Part shown: positions 1 through 8,042 of the stretch, one piece after another | Position numbering within the stretch: position 1 is the first letter of the stretch | How the letters are laid out: the number at the start of each line of letters is the position of its first letter | NCBI GenBank assembly: GCA_021802825.1 | Contig: JAJZRG010000031.1 | Location: 1 to 40,890, forward strand | Source of the DNA: Chloroflexota bacterium | Lineage (GTDB): Bacteria; Chloroflexota; Limnocylindria; Limnocylindrales; CSP1-4 | Direction of reading: 5' to 3' | DNA: 40,890 bases | The notes under the pieces: model-generated | Told to the model about the DNA's origin: nothing | Databases searched by the model: none | What the model saw: only the letters and a program-made list of their open reading frames with translations | Made by a program: the position numbers and the translations under genes

Positions 1-413
1 ACGAGGTGGTCCCGGCCCATCCAGCCGAGGAAGGAGAGCAGCCCGACGCCGATGACGAAGTAGGTGACGAAGACGGCGCCGACGTACAGGGAGCCCGCGC
101 CGAGCAGGCGCCGCCGGGCCTCGGTCGTCGGCGAGCCGCTCGCGGTCACGGCGTTGACCAGCGTGAGGGTGAAGGTCGCGAACAGCACCAGCAGCGCGAA
201 GGCGCATGGGTTGAACCCGTCGAGGAACCCGGCGGCGAGGACCGCGGGGATCGTCAGGCCGCCGAACGCGCCGGCCTCGAACGGGACGGCGAGGACGTAC
301 GCGGAGGCTGTGACCCCGACGACCGCCAGCATCCCCGCGAGCACGACGGCCGGCAGCGGCCAGCCGGCGACCAGGCGGTGGGTCGGGAGGGTCCCGGCGG
401 GCTGTGCTGTCAT
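1..413 (-). CDS. CcdA-type cytochrome c biogenesis/thiol-redox membrane protein (partial)
   Basis: This reading frame starts at 413 with ATG and runs off the left edge, so only about 137 residues are visible. They hold three hydrophobic segments and the motif DGFNPCAFALL, which is nearly identical to the motif in the complete CcdA-type gene at 6403-7251. CcdA/DsbD-family proteins carry electrons from cytoplasmic thioredoxin across the membrane to extracytoplasmic thiols; the Cys of NPCAF is one of the redox pair in that family. The second Cys would lie outside the window. The start overlaps the stop of the upstream cupredoxin (ATGA), so the two are co-translated. The likely job is to reduce the Cys cluster of that cupredoxin or of a cytochrome c. 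Family assignment is good; the substrate is inferred. Confidence 0.85.
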   Translation of the reverse strand, partial: MTAQPAGTLPTHRLVAGWPLPAVVLAGMLAVVGVTASAYVLAVPFEAGAFGGLTIPAVLAAGFLDGFNPCAFALLVLFATFTLTLVNAVTASGSPTTEARRRLLGAGSLYVGAVFVTYFVIGVGLLSFLGWMGRDHL

Positions 414-982
414 CCGACTGACGCCCCGACCGACGCGGAGGCCGGCTTGACCACGATCTTGCCGTGCATCTGGGGGGCGTCCTTGCCGCCGCAGCAGCTC
501 TCGCACCAGACGTCGTACGTGCCCGGCTTGTTGGGCACGGTCCAGGTGACTATCTTGGTGCTCTCGGCCGGAAGCTGCTCGGCCAGGCCGAGGTCGGGCG
601 AGACCATCGTGTGGACCCCGCCCTGGAGGTGGACGGCCGCGTCCTGGGTCCACCACTTGAGGGTGACCGTCTGGCCGGCCGTCACGTCGATCTCGGACGG
701 GGTGAAGCCGGCCATCGAACTCTGGATGTCGATGACGCCGCTCGCGGCGGCGTCGGTCGGGCGCCGGAGGAAGTCGCCGAAGGCGAGGTACGAGCCGATG
801 GCGAGGACCGCCACGACGATCCCGCCGAAGGCGAGCTTGCGCCGCCTGTCGTTGCGCGTCGCCCGCGCGCGCTCGGCCCGCTGGGCGTCCCGGCGGGCGA
901 GGACGCCCTCGTGAGGGGCCTCCCGCTCCTGCTCCCGCCGCTCCCGGCGGGGGAGCGGCTTCTGGTCGGCGCGGTCAGTCAT
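410..982 (-). CDS. membrane-anchored COX2/CuA-like cupredoxin with CxxCCGG motif
   Basis: A 190-residue protein: a basic, charged N-terminus of about 50 residues, one membrane segment (about 52-68), then a cupredoxin domain (about 82-177). Candidate metal ligands are H118 and H124, then C160, C163, C164, M172 and H173 in WCESCCGGKDAPQMHG. The layout resembles cytochrome oxidase subunit II: first His in a VH...LG segment, then PGTY before the Cys loop. C160 and C164 keep the CuA Cys-x3-Cys spacing, but the CuA His after the second Cys is Asp (D168), and Met is one residue further on. Its paralog is at 7248-7736. It sits between a SHOCT gene (8-base overlap upstream) and CcdA (4-base overlap downstream). 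Probable role: copper electron carrier or copper delivery outside the membrane. The metal type is unproven. Confidence 0.82.
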   Translation of the reverse strand: MTDRADQKPLPRRERREQEREAPHEGVLARRDAQRAERARATRNDRRRKLAFGGIVVAVLAIGSYLAFGDFLRRPTDAAASGVIDIQSSMAGFTPSEIDVTAGQTVTLKWWTQDAAVHLQGGVHTMVSPDLGLAEQLPAESTKIVTWTVPNKPGTYDVWCESCCGGKDAPQMHGKIVVKPASASVGASVG

Positions 983-1256
983 GGCGGGCCTCCTGCCCAT
1001 GGCGTGCGTGATGGGTTGCGCGGTGGCGCGCATCGGCTGAGCGGATTGGCGGGTCGTCGTCAAGGGCGGCCAGGGCCCGTCTGAGCTCCTGCTCGCTGAT
1101 CTCGCCGCGGGCGAAGCGGTCCCGCAGGATCTCCGCGGGGTCGTCGCGCCGGCCGCGCCGCGGTTCGCGGACCAGGAGCCAGACGACGACGGCCATGACC
1201 AGCGCCCACACGCCGATCCAGACCCAGGCGTCCGCGCCCATCGACCAGTTCGACAC
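975..1256 (-). CDS. small SHOCT-domain membrane protein
   Basis: A 93-residue protein with one N-terminal membrane segment (about 9-27) followed by a SHOCT (short C-terminal) motif around DPAEILRDRFARGEISEQEL. The GTG at 1256 is preferred because GGAG lies 7 bases upstream; an in-frame ATG at 1241 is possible. SHOCT segments are short helical pairs, often at C-termini, thought to mediate oligomerisation; no enzyme activity is known for them. It is the first gene of the SHOCT-cupredoxin-CcdA operon and has a counterpart at 31132-31368 that is also followed by a cupredoxin. Confidence 0.8.
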   Translation of the reverse strand: MSNWSMGADAWVWIGVWALVMAVVVWLLVREPRRGRRDDPAEILRDRFARGEISEQELRRALAALDDDPPIRSADARHRATHHARHGQEARHD

Positions 1257-1328
1257 TCGACGTCTCCGTCTCGTCCAGCAGCGGGTGCCGCAGGCGTGAG
1301 CCGAGCATGGGTCGTGTCATGGGGGAAA

Positions 1329-1370
1329 GCCATGGAGGGACGGGCAAGCCTTGGTCAAGAGTCCGTCAAC
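1329..1370 (-). promoter_or_regulatory. TTGAC-type 11-bp repeat operator and -10 for the SHOCT-cupredoxin-CcdA operon
   Basis: Read on the minus strand, TTGAC, TTGAC and TTGCC occur at exact 11-bp steps (plus-strand CAAC/CAAG at 1367, 1356, 1345), followed 8 bases after CTTGCC by CATGGC at 1334-1329. The promoter at 29517-29558 has the same CTTGCC-N8-(C/G)ATGGC layout. Eleven-bp direct repeats are typical of OmpR/PhoB-family binding sites. Predicted mRNA start is near 1322, leaving a leader with a ribosome site for the GTG at 1256. Confidence 0.6.
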
Positions 1371-1375
1371 GCCGC

Positions 1376-1840
1376 GGCCTCCGGCGCGCTGGACGGCTTC
1401 CCGCTGATCGGGTACGACCCTTCGGAAGGCGGCGGGCCGTGGAAGCTCGCGCGGGCTGCGAGCCCGCCGCCAGCGGCGAGCTCGTCATCGACCGGACGAC
1501 CGCCGACCAGCACCAGATCGCGATCGGCGACCGGATCACGCTGCTCGACAGCGAGGCGACGGTCGTCGGGCTGTCCGACGAGACCACGTTCTGGGCCGGC
1601 TCGGTCGCGTTCGCCCGGATCTCGACCCTCGAGGCGCTGCGCCGGCCGCCGGGGGTCAGGAGCTTCCTGCTGGTGACCCCGACCACGGGCAGCGATACGG
1701 CGGATCTCGCAGCACGCCTCGATCTGCCGGGGACCGAGGTGCTCCCCCAAGCGCGACATGGTCGCGAACGACGCGACGCTGCTGGCCCGCCGAGGTCTTC
1801 CGGGGATGAGCGCCACGCTGCTGATCGCGCGGAGCGATCC
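1376..1840 (+). pseudogene. decayed FtsX/MacB-type ABC transporter permease fragment
   Basis: Three reading frames must be joined to give one recognisable protein: GALDGFPLIGYDPSEGG (about 1388-1440), then a stretch with ELVIDRTTADQHQIAIGDRI, VVGLSDETTF and GVRSFLLV (about 1479-1750), then KRDMVANDATLLARR (about 1750-1795). This matches the extracytoplasmic core of FtsX-family ABC permeases. At least two frameshifts occur, and both the N-terminal membrane segment and the C-terminal membrane half are missing. It is a relic, not a functional gene. It abuts a second relic on the same strand. Confidence 0.6.
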
Positions 1841-2157
1841 TGGTGGCGGTCAGCCGACTCGCCGGGCCGTGGGTCGGCCTCGCCTGGTCGTCGGCGTCGG
1901 TCGCCGCGCTGCTCGTGCTCGGCGTTGCCGGAACCGGACTCGCCTACGCGGTCTGGTTCTGGCTGCTCGGCCGCGCGTCCCTGCTGCAGCTCGGTACGGC
2001 GCTGTTCCCGGTCCCCGTGGTCGGCGTGGTGGCCGGGATCCTGACCGGCGACCGGCCGTCGCCAGCCGACCTGGCGGGCATCGCCGCCGTCCTCGCGGGC
2101 ATGGGTGTGATCTCACTGAGCCCGTTGGCGTCCGCGGTCGCCAAGGCCGCAGACTAG
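1831..2157 (+). pseudogene. C-terminal fragment of an EamA/DMT-family permease
   Basis: An open stretch of about 108 codons with three to four hydrophobic segments. It contains GTGLAYAVWFWLLGRASLLQ, then LFPVPVVGVVAGI and the loop TGDRPSPADLAGIAAVLAGM, which is the typical end of an EamA-domain drug/metabolite transporter. The family is usually about 300 residues with ten membrane segments, so roughly two thirds is missing. The frame joins directly onto the preceding FtsX relic with no ribosome site of its own. It may be a deletion-fusion scar. A functional small protein is possible but unlikely. Confidence 0.6.
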
Positions 2158-2261
2158 ATGGGCGGATCCGGACTCAGCGGTGCCGACCGGGCGGTAGCGC
2201 CCGGCCCGCGAGCGCAAGGACCGGGGGTGGCGCCGCGGTCCGGCGCGAAGCACCGACCGCG

Positions 2262-4841
2262 TCACTGCGCGCCGTAGCGTCGGATCCCCTCGAGCTTGGT
2301 CCGCTTGAGCAGCAGCGCGTTCACCGCCACGAGGAACGAGCTCCCCGCCATGCTGATTGCGGCGATCTCCGGCCGGAGGACGAAGCCGAACGCAGGGTAG
2401 AAGAGGCCCATCGCGATCGGGAACGCGACCGTGTTGTAGCCGACGGCCCAGAAGAGGTTCTGGCGCATCTTGCGGACCGTCGCGCGGGAGAGGGCGATCG
2501 CGCCGAGCACGTCGACCGGGTCGCTCTTCATGAGGACGATGTCGGCCGTCTCGACGGCGACGTCGGTGCCGGCGCCGATCGCGATCCCGACGTCCGCCTG
2601 GGCGAGCGCCGGGGCGTCGTTGATGCCGTCCCCGACCATCGCGACCAGCCTCCCGGCGGCCTGGAGCTCCTTGACCTTGTCGGCCTTCTGCGCCGGCAGG
2701 ACCTCTGCGAACACGGTGTCGAGCCCGAGCTCGGCGGCGATGCGGTCTGCGGTCGCCTGGTTGTCGCCGGTCAGCATCGCCACCTGGATGCCCAGGTTGT
2801 GGAGTCTTGCGATGGTCTCCTTTGCGCTCGGCCGGACCGCGTCCGCGATCGCGATCAGGCCACCGGCCTTGCCGTCGACTGCGACCCGGACGACCGTCCT
2901 GCCCGCGCCCTCGAGCTCGTCGGCGCGCGCCCCGAGGCCGTCGAAGTCGATGCGCCGGTCGCGCATGAGCTTCGCGTTCCCGACCAGGACCGAGCGGCCG
3001 TCGACGGTCGCCTCGAGCCCGTGGCCCGGGACGGCATTGGAGGCGGTCGCGTCCACGAGCGCGAGCCGGCGCTCCTTCGCCGCATCGACCACGGCCTGGG
3101 CGAGCGGATGCTCGCTCGAGCCCTCGGCGGAGGCCGCGAGCCGCAGGACCTCGTCCTCGCTGACAGGGTTGCCTGCGCCGACGAGCTCGACGACCCGGGG
3201 CTGGCCGACCGTCAGCGTGCCCGTCTTGTCGAAGATGACCGCGCCGATCCTGGACGCCTGCTCGAGGGACGTCGCGTTCTTGAAGAGGATCCCGTTGAGG
3301 GCTCCGAGGCCGGTCCCGACCATGATCGCCGTGGGCGTGGCGAGCCCCAGCGCGTCGGGGCAGGCGATGATCACGACGGTGATCGCGAGCGTGAGGGCGA
3401 ACACGAACGTCGAGCCGCCGATGGTCAGCCAGCCGAAGAACGTCAGGAGGCCCAGGATGACGGCCGCCGCGACGAGCCACTGCGCGGCCCGGTCGGCGAG
3501 GCGCTGGGCAGGAGCCTTCGAGTTCTGGGCCAGCTGGACGAGCTTGACGATCTGGGCGAGGGCGGTGTCGGCGCCGACCTTGGTCGCCCTGAACCGGAAG
3601 GTGCCGGTCTTGTTGATCGATGCGCCGATCACGCCCGAGCCGACCGCCTTCTCGACCGGCACGCTCTCGCCCGTGATCATCGACTCGTCGACGCTCGATC
3701 CGCCGTCGACGACGACCCCGTCGACGGGGACCTTGTCGCCGGGCCTGATCAGGACGATGTCGTCGAGGACAACCTCCGCCGTCGGGATCTCCACCGGCTC
3801 GCCGTTGCGGATGACGGTGGCCCTCGGCGGCGTGAGGTTGAGGAGCGCCTTCATCGCATCCGACGCGCCCGACCGGGCGCGCATCTCGAGCCAGTGGCCG
3901 AACAGGACGAACGTGAGCAGGACGGCCGCGGCCTCGTAGAAGACCTCGCCCTTGAAGAGGAAGGTGCCTGCGACGCTGAACAGGTAGCCCGACCCGACCG
4001 AGAGGGCGACGAGGACCGACATGTCGAGCGTTCGGCGGCGGAGCGCCCGATACGCGCCGACGAAGAACATCTTCCCGCTCCACAGGACCGCGGGCGTGGC
4101 GAACAGGAAGGCGAGAATGTTCGGATCGATCCCAAGCGGGGTCCCGAGGCGGATGCTGAAGACTTCGGTCGCTAGCGGCGAGTAGAGGAAGATCGGGATC
4201 GCGAGGATGAACGCGACGATGAAGCGGTTCCGCATGTCGCGGACCATTGCCTCCATCGTCATCCCGCCGCCGTGGCCCATCCCATGGGCCATCTGGGCCA
4301 TCTCGCCCTTGACCGGCGCGCCCATCGCCGGGGCCGCCATCGCGTGGCCGCCGTGCTCGTCGTGCACCGCAGGCTGCGCCTTCCCGTCGGCGGCCGTCGC
4401 GTGGCCGGCGTGGTCCGGAGCAGGCTGGGCCGGCATTGCCTCGATGTGATGCGCATGCTCGCCGGCCGCAGCGATCGGCGCCGCCTGGCTGCCGGGCTGG
4501 GCTGTCGCGTGGCCGGCGTCCCCGGCAGTCGGGGAATGCGCGTCACCGCGCCGGACCGTGCTCCCGATGACCCCCGGCTGCTCGTCCCGGCAGAGATGGC
4601 ACGGGACGACCTCGCCGCCGCAGGCGCAGCCGAAACGCTCGATCAGCGCCCGAACGTCATCGGCGGACAGGACGGACTCGTCGTAGCGGACCGTCACGGT
4701 CTGGGAGACCGGGTTCGCCTCGACGAGCTCGATGCCCTCCTGGCGCCCCAGCCATTCCTCGAGGCCGCGGCTGCTGCTCGCGCGTTGCAGCCCACCCGCT
4801 TCGAAGACACCGCTGGTCGTCATCCGCTCCACTCTCGCCAC
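2262..4841 (-). CDS. P1B-type copper/heavy-metal ATPase with CPD motif
   Basis: An 859-residue metal-exporting P-type ATPase. The N-terminus (about 10-72) is predicted to fold like a heavy-metal-associated domain but lacks its CxxC; four Cys follow at 72, 74, 81 and 84. Residues 95-197 form a His- and Met-rich linker. Catalytic motifs are present: TGES (390-393), DKTGT (538-542, phosphorylated Asp), SEHPLA and GDGINDAP. The intramembrane metal motif is CPD (494-496) instead of CPC or CPH, so the transported ion cannot be read off with confidence; copper is likely from the linker and neighbours. Start is GTG at 4841 with GGAG 10 bases upstream; ATG at 4823 is an alternative. It is divergent from the LysM-M23 gene, and its upstream region carries the TCA-type promoter at 4915-4956. 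Confidence 0.93.
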   Translation of the reverse strand: MARVERMTTSGVFEAGGLQRASSSRGLEEWLGRQEGIELVEANPVSQTVTVRYDESVLSADDVRALIERFGCACGGEVVPCHLCRDEQPGVIGSTVRRGDAHSPTAGDAGHATAQPGSQAAPIAAAGEHAHHIEAMPAQPAPDHAGHATAADGKAQPAVHDEHGGHAMAAPAMGAPVKGEMAQMAHGMGHGGGMTMEAMVRDMRNRFIVAFILAIPIFLYSPLATEVFSIRLGTPLGIDPNILAFLFATPAVLWSGKMFFVGAYRALRRRTLDMSVLVALSVGSGYLFSVAGTFLFKGEVFYEAAAVLLTFVLFGHWLEMRARSGASDAMKALLNLTPPRATVIRNGEPVEIPTAEVVLDDIVLIRPGDKVPVDGVVVDGGSSVDESMITGESVPVEKAVGSGVIGASINKTGTFRFRATKVGADTALAQIVKLVQLAQNSKAPAQRLADRAAQWLVAAAVILGLLTFFGWLTIGGSTFVFALTLAITVVIIACPDALGLATPTAIMVGTGLGALNGILFKNATSLEQASRIGAVIFDKTGTLTVGQPRVVELVGAGNPVSEDEVLRLAASAEGSSEHPLAQAVVDAAKERRLALVDATASNAVPGHGLEATVDGRSVLVGNAKLMRDRRIDFDGLGARADELEGAGRTVVRVAVDGKAGGLIAIADAVRPSAKETIARLHNLGIQVAMLTGDNQATADRIAAELGLDTVFAEVLPAQKADKVKELQAAGRLVAMVGDGINDAPALAQADVGIAIGAGTDVAVETADIVLMKSDPVDVLGAIALSRATVRKMRQNLFWAVGYNTVAFPIAMGLFYPAFGFVLRPEIAAISMAGSSFLVAVNALLLKRTKLEGIRRYGAQ

Positions 4842-4914
4842 GTCGCTTTCACTCCAGGATCAGTGCGCGCCATTCGCGGGCACCGGTGGTGCAGGTCGAC
4901 AGCCGCTCGATGCG

Positions 4915-4956
4915 ATGCTGGTCCTGTGACCTGAGCACCGCCTTGGAGAGTGCTGA
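4915..4956 (-). promoter_or_regulatory. TCA-type 11-bp repeat promoter of the metal ATPase
   Basis: On the minus strand, TCA boxes lie at 4956-4954 and 4934-4932, exactly 22 bp apart, with a degenerate CAA box midway. Eleven bases after the last box is CAGCAT (4920-4915), fitting the -10 pattern (A at 2, T at 6) of the other TCA promoters in this window. The predicted mRNA start is near 4908, giving a leader of about 65 bases. It is the weakest of the series because one box is degenerate. Confidence 0.5.
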
Positions 4957-5061
4957 ATCTGGAGGGCGCCGAGTCGCCCGGCGCTCCGATCCAGCTCCGG
5001 CATGCTACGCCCGCCACGCGTCGGCGAGCAGCTGCGGGCGGTCCCTGCCAGAGACCTTTGC

Positions 5062-5103
5062 TCACCCAGGATTCACCTTGCGCTCAGGCATCCGGTCGAT
5101 GCT
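5062..5103 (+). promoter_or_regulatory. TCA-type 11-bp repeat promoter of the LysM-M23 gene
   Basis: TCA occurs at 5062, 5073 and 5084, exactly 11 bp apart, and GATGCT (5098-5103) starts 11 bases after the last box. This is the shared layout of the OmpR-type regulon described in the findings. Predicted mRNA start is near 5110, leaving a leader of about 64 bases with a GAGGTG ribosome site before the ATG at 5174. Confidence 0.62.
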
Positions 5104-5173
5104 GGGCGCGGCCCGAGCCGCAGTGTCCGTTGACCGTGTCCGGCGGTGGCCGTCGAACACGACGAGGTGACGT

Positions 5174-6202
5174 ATGCAGCGGATGGCACACCCGGTGCGC
5201 GCACGCGCGCGCCGGCACTGGTGGGCGGGCGCCCTCCTGCTCGGGCTGGCGGCTGCTGCCGCGACCCTGGGCGTCGCGTCCGGCCGGGCACCGTCGCCTG
5301 CCACAACCCAGCCTCCGGAGGCGTTCCGGCCGTTCGCCCAGCAGGTCGGGCGCAGCGCGCAGACGCTGTCGCCGGCGACCGCCCCGGAGGCGTCGGGCTG
5401 GGTTTCCGGTGTGCCCCTCGTGCCGACGGCGCCCGAGGTGCCGACCGTCCCGGATGTGGCGGCTGTCAGGGGCGCCGCCCCCTCACAGGCGCCGGGCAGC
5501 CTTACGCCGGGCTGGGACGCGCCGGGCAGCTCCACGCCCGGGCGGAACGCGCCCGGCCCGACTGCGCTGCCGACGCCGACCCGCGGTGCGCCCACGGTGG
5601 CGACACCGCCTCCCGGTCCGTCGCACGTGGTCCGCGCGGGCGAGAGCCTCTGGTCGATCGCGGTCGCGCACGGCGTGCCCCTTGCAACTGTGGCGCGGTG
5701 GAACGCAGCGGTCGATCCCTCGAGCCTTCGGATCGGATCGACGATCCTCGTGCCGGGCGGCCGAGTGATGGTCGCTCGGCCTGCGGCAACTCCGAGGCCC
5801 AGAGCCGCTCTGACGCCCCGGGCCGTTGTGCGACCGCGGCCGACCGGGCACGTGTGGCCCCTGACCGTGCGCGGCATGATCACGACGAGGTACTCGAGCC
5901 GGCACCCCGGCATCGACATCGCCGCACCCACCGGCACGCCCGTCCGCGCGGTCGCCGCGGGCGTGGTGGTGTGGGCCGGCTGGAAGGACAACGGCGGCGG
6001 GTTCGTCGTCGTCGTGCGGCACGGTGACGGGATGGTCTCGACGTACAACCACAACCGGCGGCTGCTGGCCACGGCGGGCGAGCGCGTCCTCGGCGGCCAG
6101 CGGATCGCCGAGGTCGGCACCACGGGGAACTCGACGGGCCCGCACCTGGACGTGCGGATCGAAATGGGCGGCCGATTCGTGGATCCTCTCTCGCTCCTCT
6201 GA
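5174..6202 (+). CDS. secreted LysM and M23-peptidase-domain envelope protein
   Basis: A 342-residue protein with a basic N-terminus and hydrophobic segment (about 16-38, signal peptide or anchor), then a long Pro/Ala/Thr-rich linker (about 40-148). A LysM peptidoglycan-binding domain follows (about 150-195; HVVRAGESLWSIA, GSTILVPG), then an M23 (lysostaphin/LytM-type) domain (about 230-340). M23 enzymes are zinc endopeptidases that cut peptidoglycan cross-bridges. HPGID supplies the first His and Asp ligands, but the usual HxH motif near the end reads HLD, so one zinc-ligand His is replaced by Asp. It may be a weakened or non-catalytic (EnvC/NlpD-like activator) variant. GAGGTG 4 bases upstream supports the ATG. 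Confidence 0.88.
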   Translation: MQRMAHPVRARARRHWWAGALLLGLAAAAATLGVASGRAPSPATTQPPEAFRPFAQQVGRSAQTLSPATAPEASGWVSGVPLVPTAPEVPTVPDVAAVRGAAPSQAPGSLTPGWDAPGSSTPGRNAPGPTALPTPTRGAPTVATPPPGPSHVVRAGESLWSIAVAHGVPLATVARWNAAVDPSSLRIGSTILVPGGRVMVARPAATPRPRAALTPRAVVRPRPTGHVWPLTVRGMITTRYSSRHPGIDIAAPTGTPVRAVAAGVVVWAGWKDNGGGFVVVVRHGDGMVSTYNHNRRLLATAGERVLGGQRIAEVGTTGNSTGPHLDVRIEMGGRFVDPLSLL

Positions 6203-6245
6203 CCGCGTCGAGCCGCCCCCGCGTAACCTCTCAAGGAGGCGGACG

Positions 6246-6413
6246 ATGTCCATCGCGGCCTCACTGGCGATCCTCCTCGCCACGGGCATCGCGCTGCTGA
6301 CCGCAGACCCGCGCTACGCCGGTGTCGGTCACCTGCGGGAACCACCATTCAGAGCGGACCGAGCGTCGGCTCCTCTGACGCGCCTGGGGGACGTGAACGC
6401 CGTCAGACTGTGA
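6246..6413 (+). CDS. possible 55-residue small membrane protein
   Basis: The ATG is preceded by a near-perfect ribosome site (AAGGAGG, 5 bases away), which is unusual here. The product starts with a hydrophobic segment (SIAASLAILLATGIALL) and ends in a polar tail without recognisable motifs. It lies 43 bases after the LysM-M23 gene on the same strand and could be its operon partner. The last bases overlap the 3' end of the convergent CcdA gene. No family is recognised; existence rests mainly on the ribosome site. Confidence 0.42.
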   Translation: MSIAASLAILLATGIALLTADPRYAGVGHLREPPFRADRASAPLTRLGDVNAVRL

Positions 6414-7251
6414 GCAGGATCGCGAACCCCATGACGAGCACCACGACGGCGAGCAGGAGCTTGGTCCCGGCGGCGTGCTCGAGGTGCCAGCGGTTGATCG
6501 ACCGGATCACCCCGGGCCGGCTCGCCAGCACGAGCAGCAGCACGAGCGGCGTGATGTACGCGAGGTTGTAGAGCACCAGCCCGCCGAGCCCGGCCGCAAC
6601 GCTGCCGCCCGTCCCGAGGAGCGCGACCACGCCCAGGTATACGGCCCCGCTGCACGGGACGGTGCACAGCCCGATCAGCACGCCGCCCCCGAGCAGGGCC
6701 AGCGGCGAGCTCGTCCGGGCCCAGGAGCGCATCCGCCCGTGGACGGCGTGCGGCGCGGCGAGCTGGAGCGGCGCGCCCGGCAGGAACGCGTCGCGGAGCA
6801 TCCAGATGCCGAGCGCGATCGCCACGAGCGCCGCGACGCGGCTCGGCAGGTGGTTGGAGCCGAAGTTCGTGACCGAGACGATCGCGGTCAGCATGCCGAG
6901 GCCGAGGAGGAAGTACGTGACCAAGACGCCTGCGACGAACAGGGACCCGAGGCCGAGCACGCGTCGCGACGCCGCTGAGACGGCGGGTGCGCCGGACGCG
7001 ACGGACTCCCGCGCGGCGAGGCCGAGGGCGAAGGTGGCGAACAGGATGAGGACGCCGAACGCGCACGGGTTGAACCCGTCGAGGAACCCGGCGCCGAGGA
7101 TGACCGGCACGGTCATGGATCCGAGCGCGCCGTGGCCCGCGGCCGATGCCGGCGGCTGCGCGAACGCGACGGCGGCCGCGGCCGCCCCCAGGAGCGCCCC
7201 GACGCCCGCGATCGCGGCGCCGCGGCTCGGCAGCGCGAGGGCCCGCGTCAC
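6403..7251 (-). CDS. CcdA-type thiol-redox membrane protein
   Basis: A 282-residue polytopic membrane protein with six to eight hydrophobic segments. The two family Cys motifs are present: DGFNPCAFGVL and GLCTVPCSGAVYLG. CcdA proteins pass electrons from thioredoxin through the membrane to extracytoplasmic substrates such as apocytochromes or CuA-site maturation proteins. The GTG start overlaps the stop of the upstream cupredoxin by 4 bases (GTGA). This gene order is the same as at 1-982, so the two loci are duplicated cupredoxin-CcdA modules. The inferred job is to keep the Cys cluster of its partner cupredoxin reduced for copper loading. Confidence 0.88.
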   Translation of the reverse strand: MTRALALPSRGAAIAGVGALLGAAAAAVAFAQPPASAAGHGALGSMTVPVILGAGFLDGFNPCAFGVLILFATFALGLAARESVASGAPAVSAASRRVLGLGSLFVAGVLVTYFLLGLGMLTAIVSVTNFGSNHLPSRVAALVAIALGIWMLRDAFLPGAPLQLAAPHAVHGRMRSWARTSSPLALLGGGVLIGLCTVPCSGAVYLGVVALLGTGGSVAAGLGGLVLYNLAYITPLVLLLVLASRPGVIRSINRWHLEHAAGTKLLLAVVVLVMGFAILLTV

Positions 7252-7736
7252 GCGGTCACCGTGAGCTTGCCCTGCATCGACGGGTTCGCCCGCCCGCCGC
7301 AGCAGATGCCGCAGTACCAGGTGTACGTCCCCGGCGTCGTCGGAGCGGTGAGCTGGAACACCTTGCTGCTCTCCGGGCCGACCTTCCAGTCGATCCCCAG
7401 CTCGTCGATCGCCATCTCGTGCCAGCCGCCGCCGTCGCTGTGGAACGAGCTGTCGGTCGAGACGAGCTCCACGCTGACCGTCGAGCCCGCCTTGACGCTC
7501 ATCGCCCCCGGCGTGAAGCCGCCCATGCTGGCCTGGATCTGGACCGCGCCGGCGGCGGCCGGCCCGGCCGGCAGGAGGCGAGTCGCCACGAGGCCGAGGG
7601 CTGCCACCGCGATCACCGCGGCGACCAATCCGTAGGCGATTGAGCGGAGCTGACGGCGCGGGGACGGGAGGGGTTGCCGATCCCTCTTTGCCTGGCGGGC
7701 CTCAGCGGCTGTCGACGGGGCGTGCTTGCCGGTCAT
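7248..7736 (-). CDS. membrane-anchored COX2/CuA-like cupredoxin with CxxCCGG motif (paralog)
   Basis: 162 residues: basic N-terminus, membrane segment (about 34-52), then cupredoxin domain (about 63-160). Candidate ligands are H99 and H106, and C142, C145, C146 and M154 in YCGICCGGRANPSM. The pattern STDSSFHS...DELGI...PGTYTWYC parallels COX2 strongly, but the position of the CuA His in the Cys loop is Ala (A150). It shares the Cys-x2-Cys-Cys-Gly-Gly-(K/R)-x2-Pro-x-Met motif with the protein at 410-982. GAGGAG 7 bases upstream fixes the ATG. It is followed immediately by CcdA and preceded by the cytochrome b gene group, so it could be the electron acceptor of that complex (inference). Confidence 0.84.
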   Translation of the reverse strand: MTGKHAPSTAAEARQAKRDRQPLPSPRRQLRSIAYGLVAAVIAVAALGLVATRLLPAGPAAAGAVQIQASMGGFTPGAMSVKAGSTVSVELVSTDSSFHSDGGGWHEMAIDELGIDWKVGPESSKVFQLTAPTTPGTYTWYCGICCGGRANPSMQGKLTVTA

Positions 7737-7980
7737 CTGCGGGCTCCTCGGTCTCAATGGCATGCGGTGGCGTGGGAGGACGGACTGTCGAGCGCGTCCC
7801 GCGCGACGGGCTCCGGCTGCGGCGGAGGACCCGGGTCGCCCGGGGCAGGAGGACCGCCATGCCGACCACGTACGTACCGGCAATCGCGGCGAGGAGGGCC
7901 TGCCCTGCTGACCCGCTGGGGTGGCTCGGCCGGTAGATGGTCGCGATTAGGACGGACGCGATGGCGCCCGGCAGGGGCAT
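7702..7980 (-). CDS. small predicted membrane protein of unknown function
   Basis: A 92-residue frame with two short hydrophobic stretches (about 5-15 and 24-46) and a basic, Pro/Arg-rich tail. No family is recognised. It starts 12 bases downstream of the strong hairpin at 7992-8035 and overlaps the cupredoxin start by 35 bases, so it would be co-transcribed with cupredoxin and CcdA. The ribosome site (AGGCGG) is weak. It could instead be untranslated leader for the cupredoxin. Confidence 0.45.
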   Translation of the reverse strand: MPLPGAIASVLIATIYRPSHPSGSAGQALLAAIAGTYVVGMAVLLPRATRVLRRSRSPSRGTRSTVRPPTPPHAIETEEPADDRQARPVDSR

Positions 7981-7991
7981 TGAGACCGCCT

Positions 7992-8035
7992 GCTCAATGC
8001 CGCGAGCGGCAGGGTCGCCGCTCGCGGCATTGAGC
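7992..8035 (-). terminator. perfect 19-bp stem, 6-base loop hairpin after the cytochrome b operon
   Basis: Bases 7992-8010 and 8017-8035 are exact reverse complements, separated by AGGGTC. The stem starts 8 bases after the stop codon of the 8043-8567 gene. No T-run follows on either strand, so it is not a textbook intrinsic terminator. It may stop transcription, stabilise the 3' end of the upstream mRNA, or tune expression of the cupredoxin genes downstream. Confidence 0.7.
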
Positions 8036-8042
8036 CCATGCG

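Noticed and set aside
1758..4175. An 805-codon plus-strand frame across the metal ATPase
   Set aside because: Composition is Arg/Asp/Gly-biased and motif-free; it mirrors the ATPase codons on the other strand.
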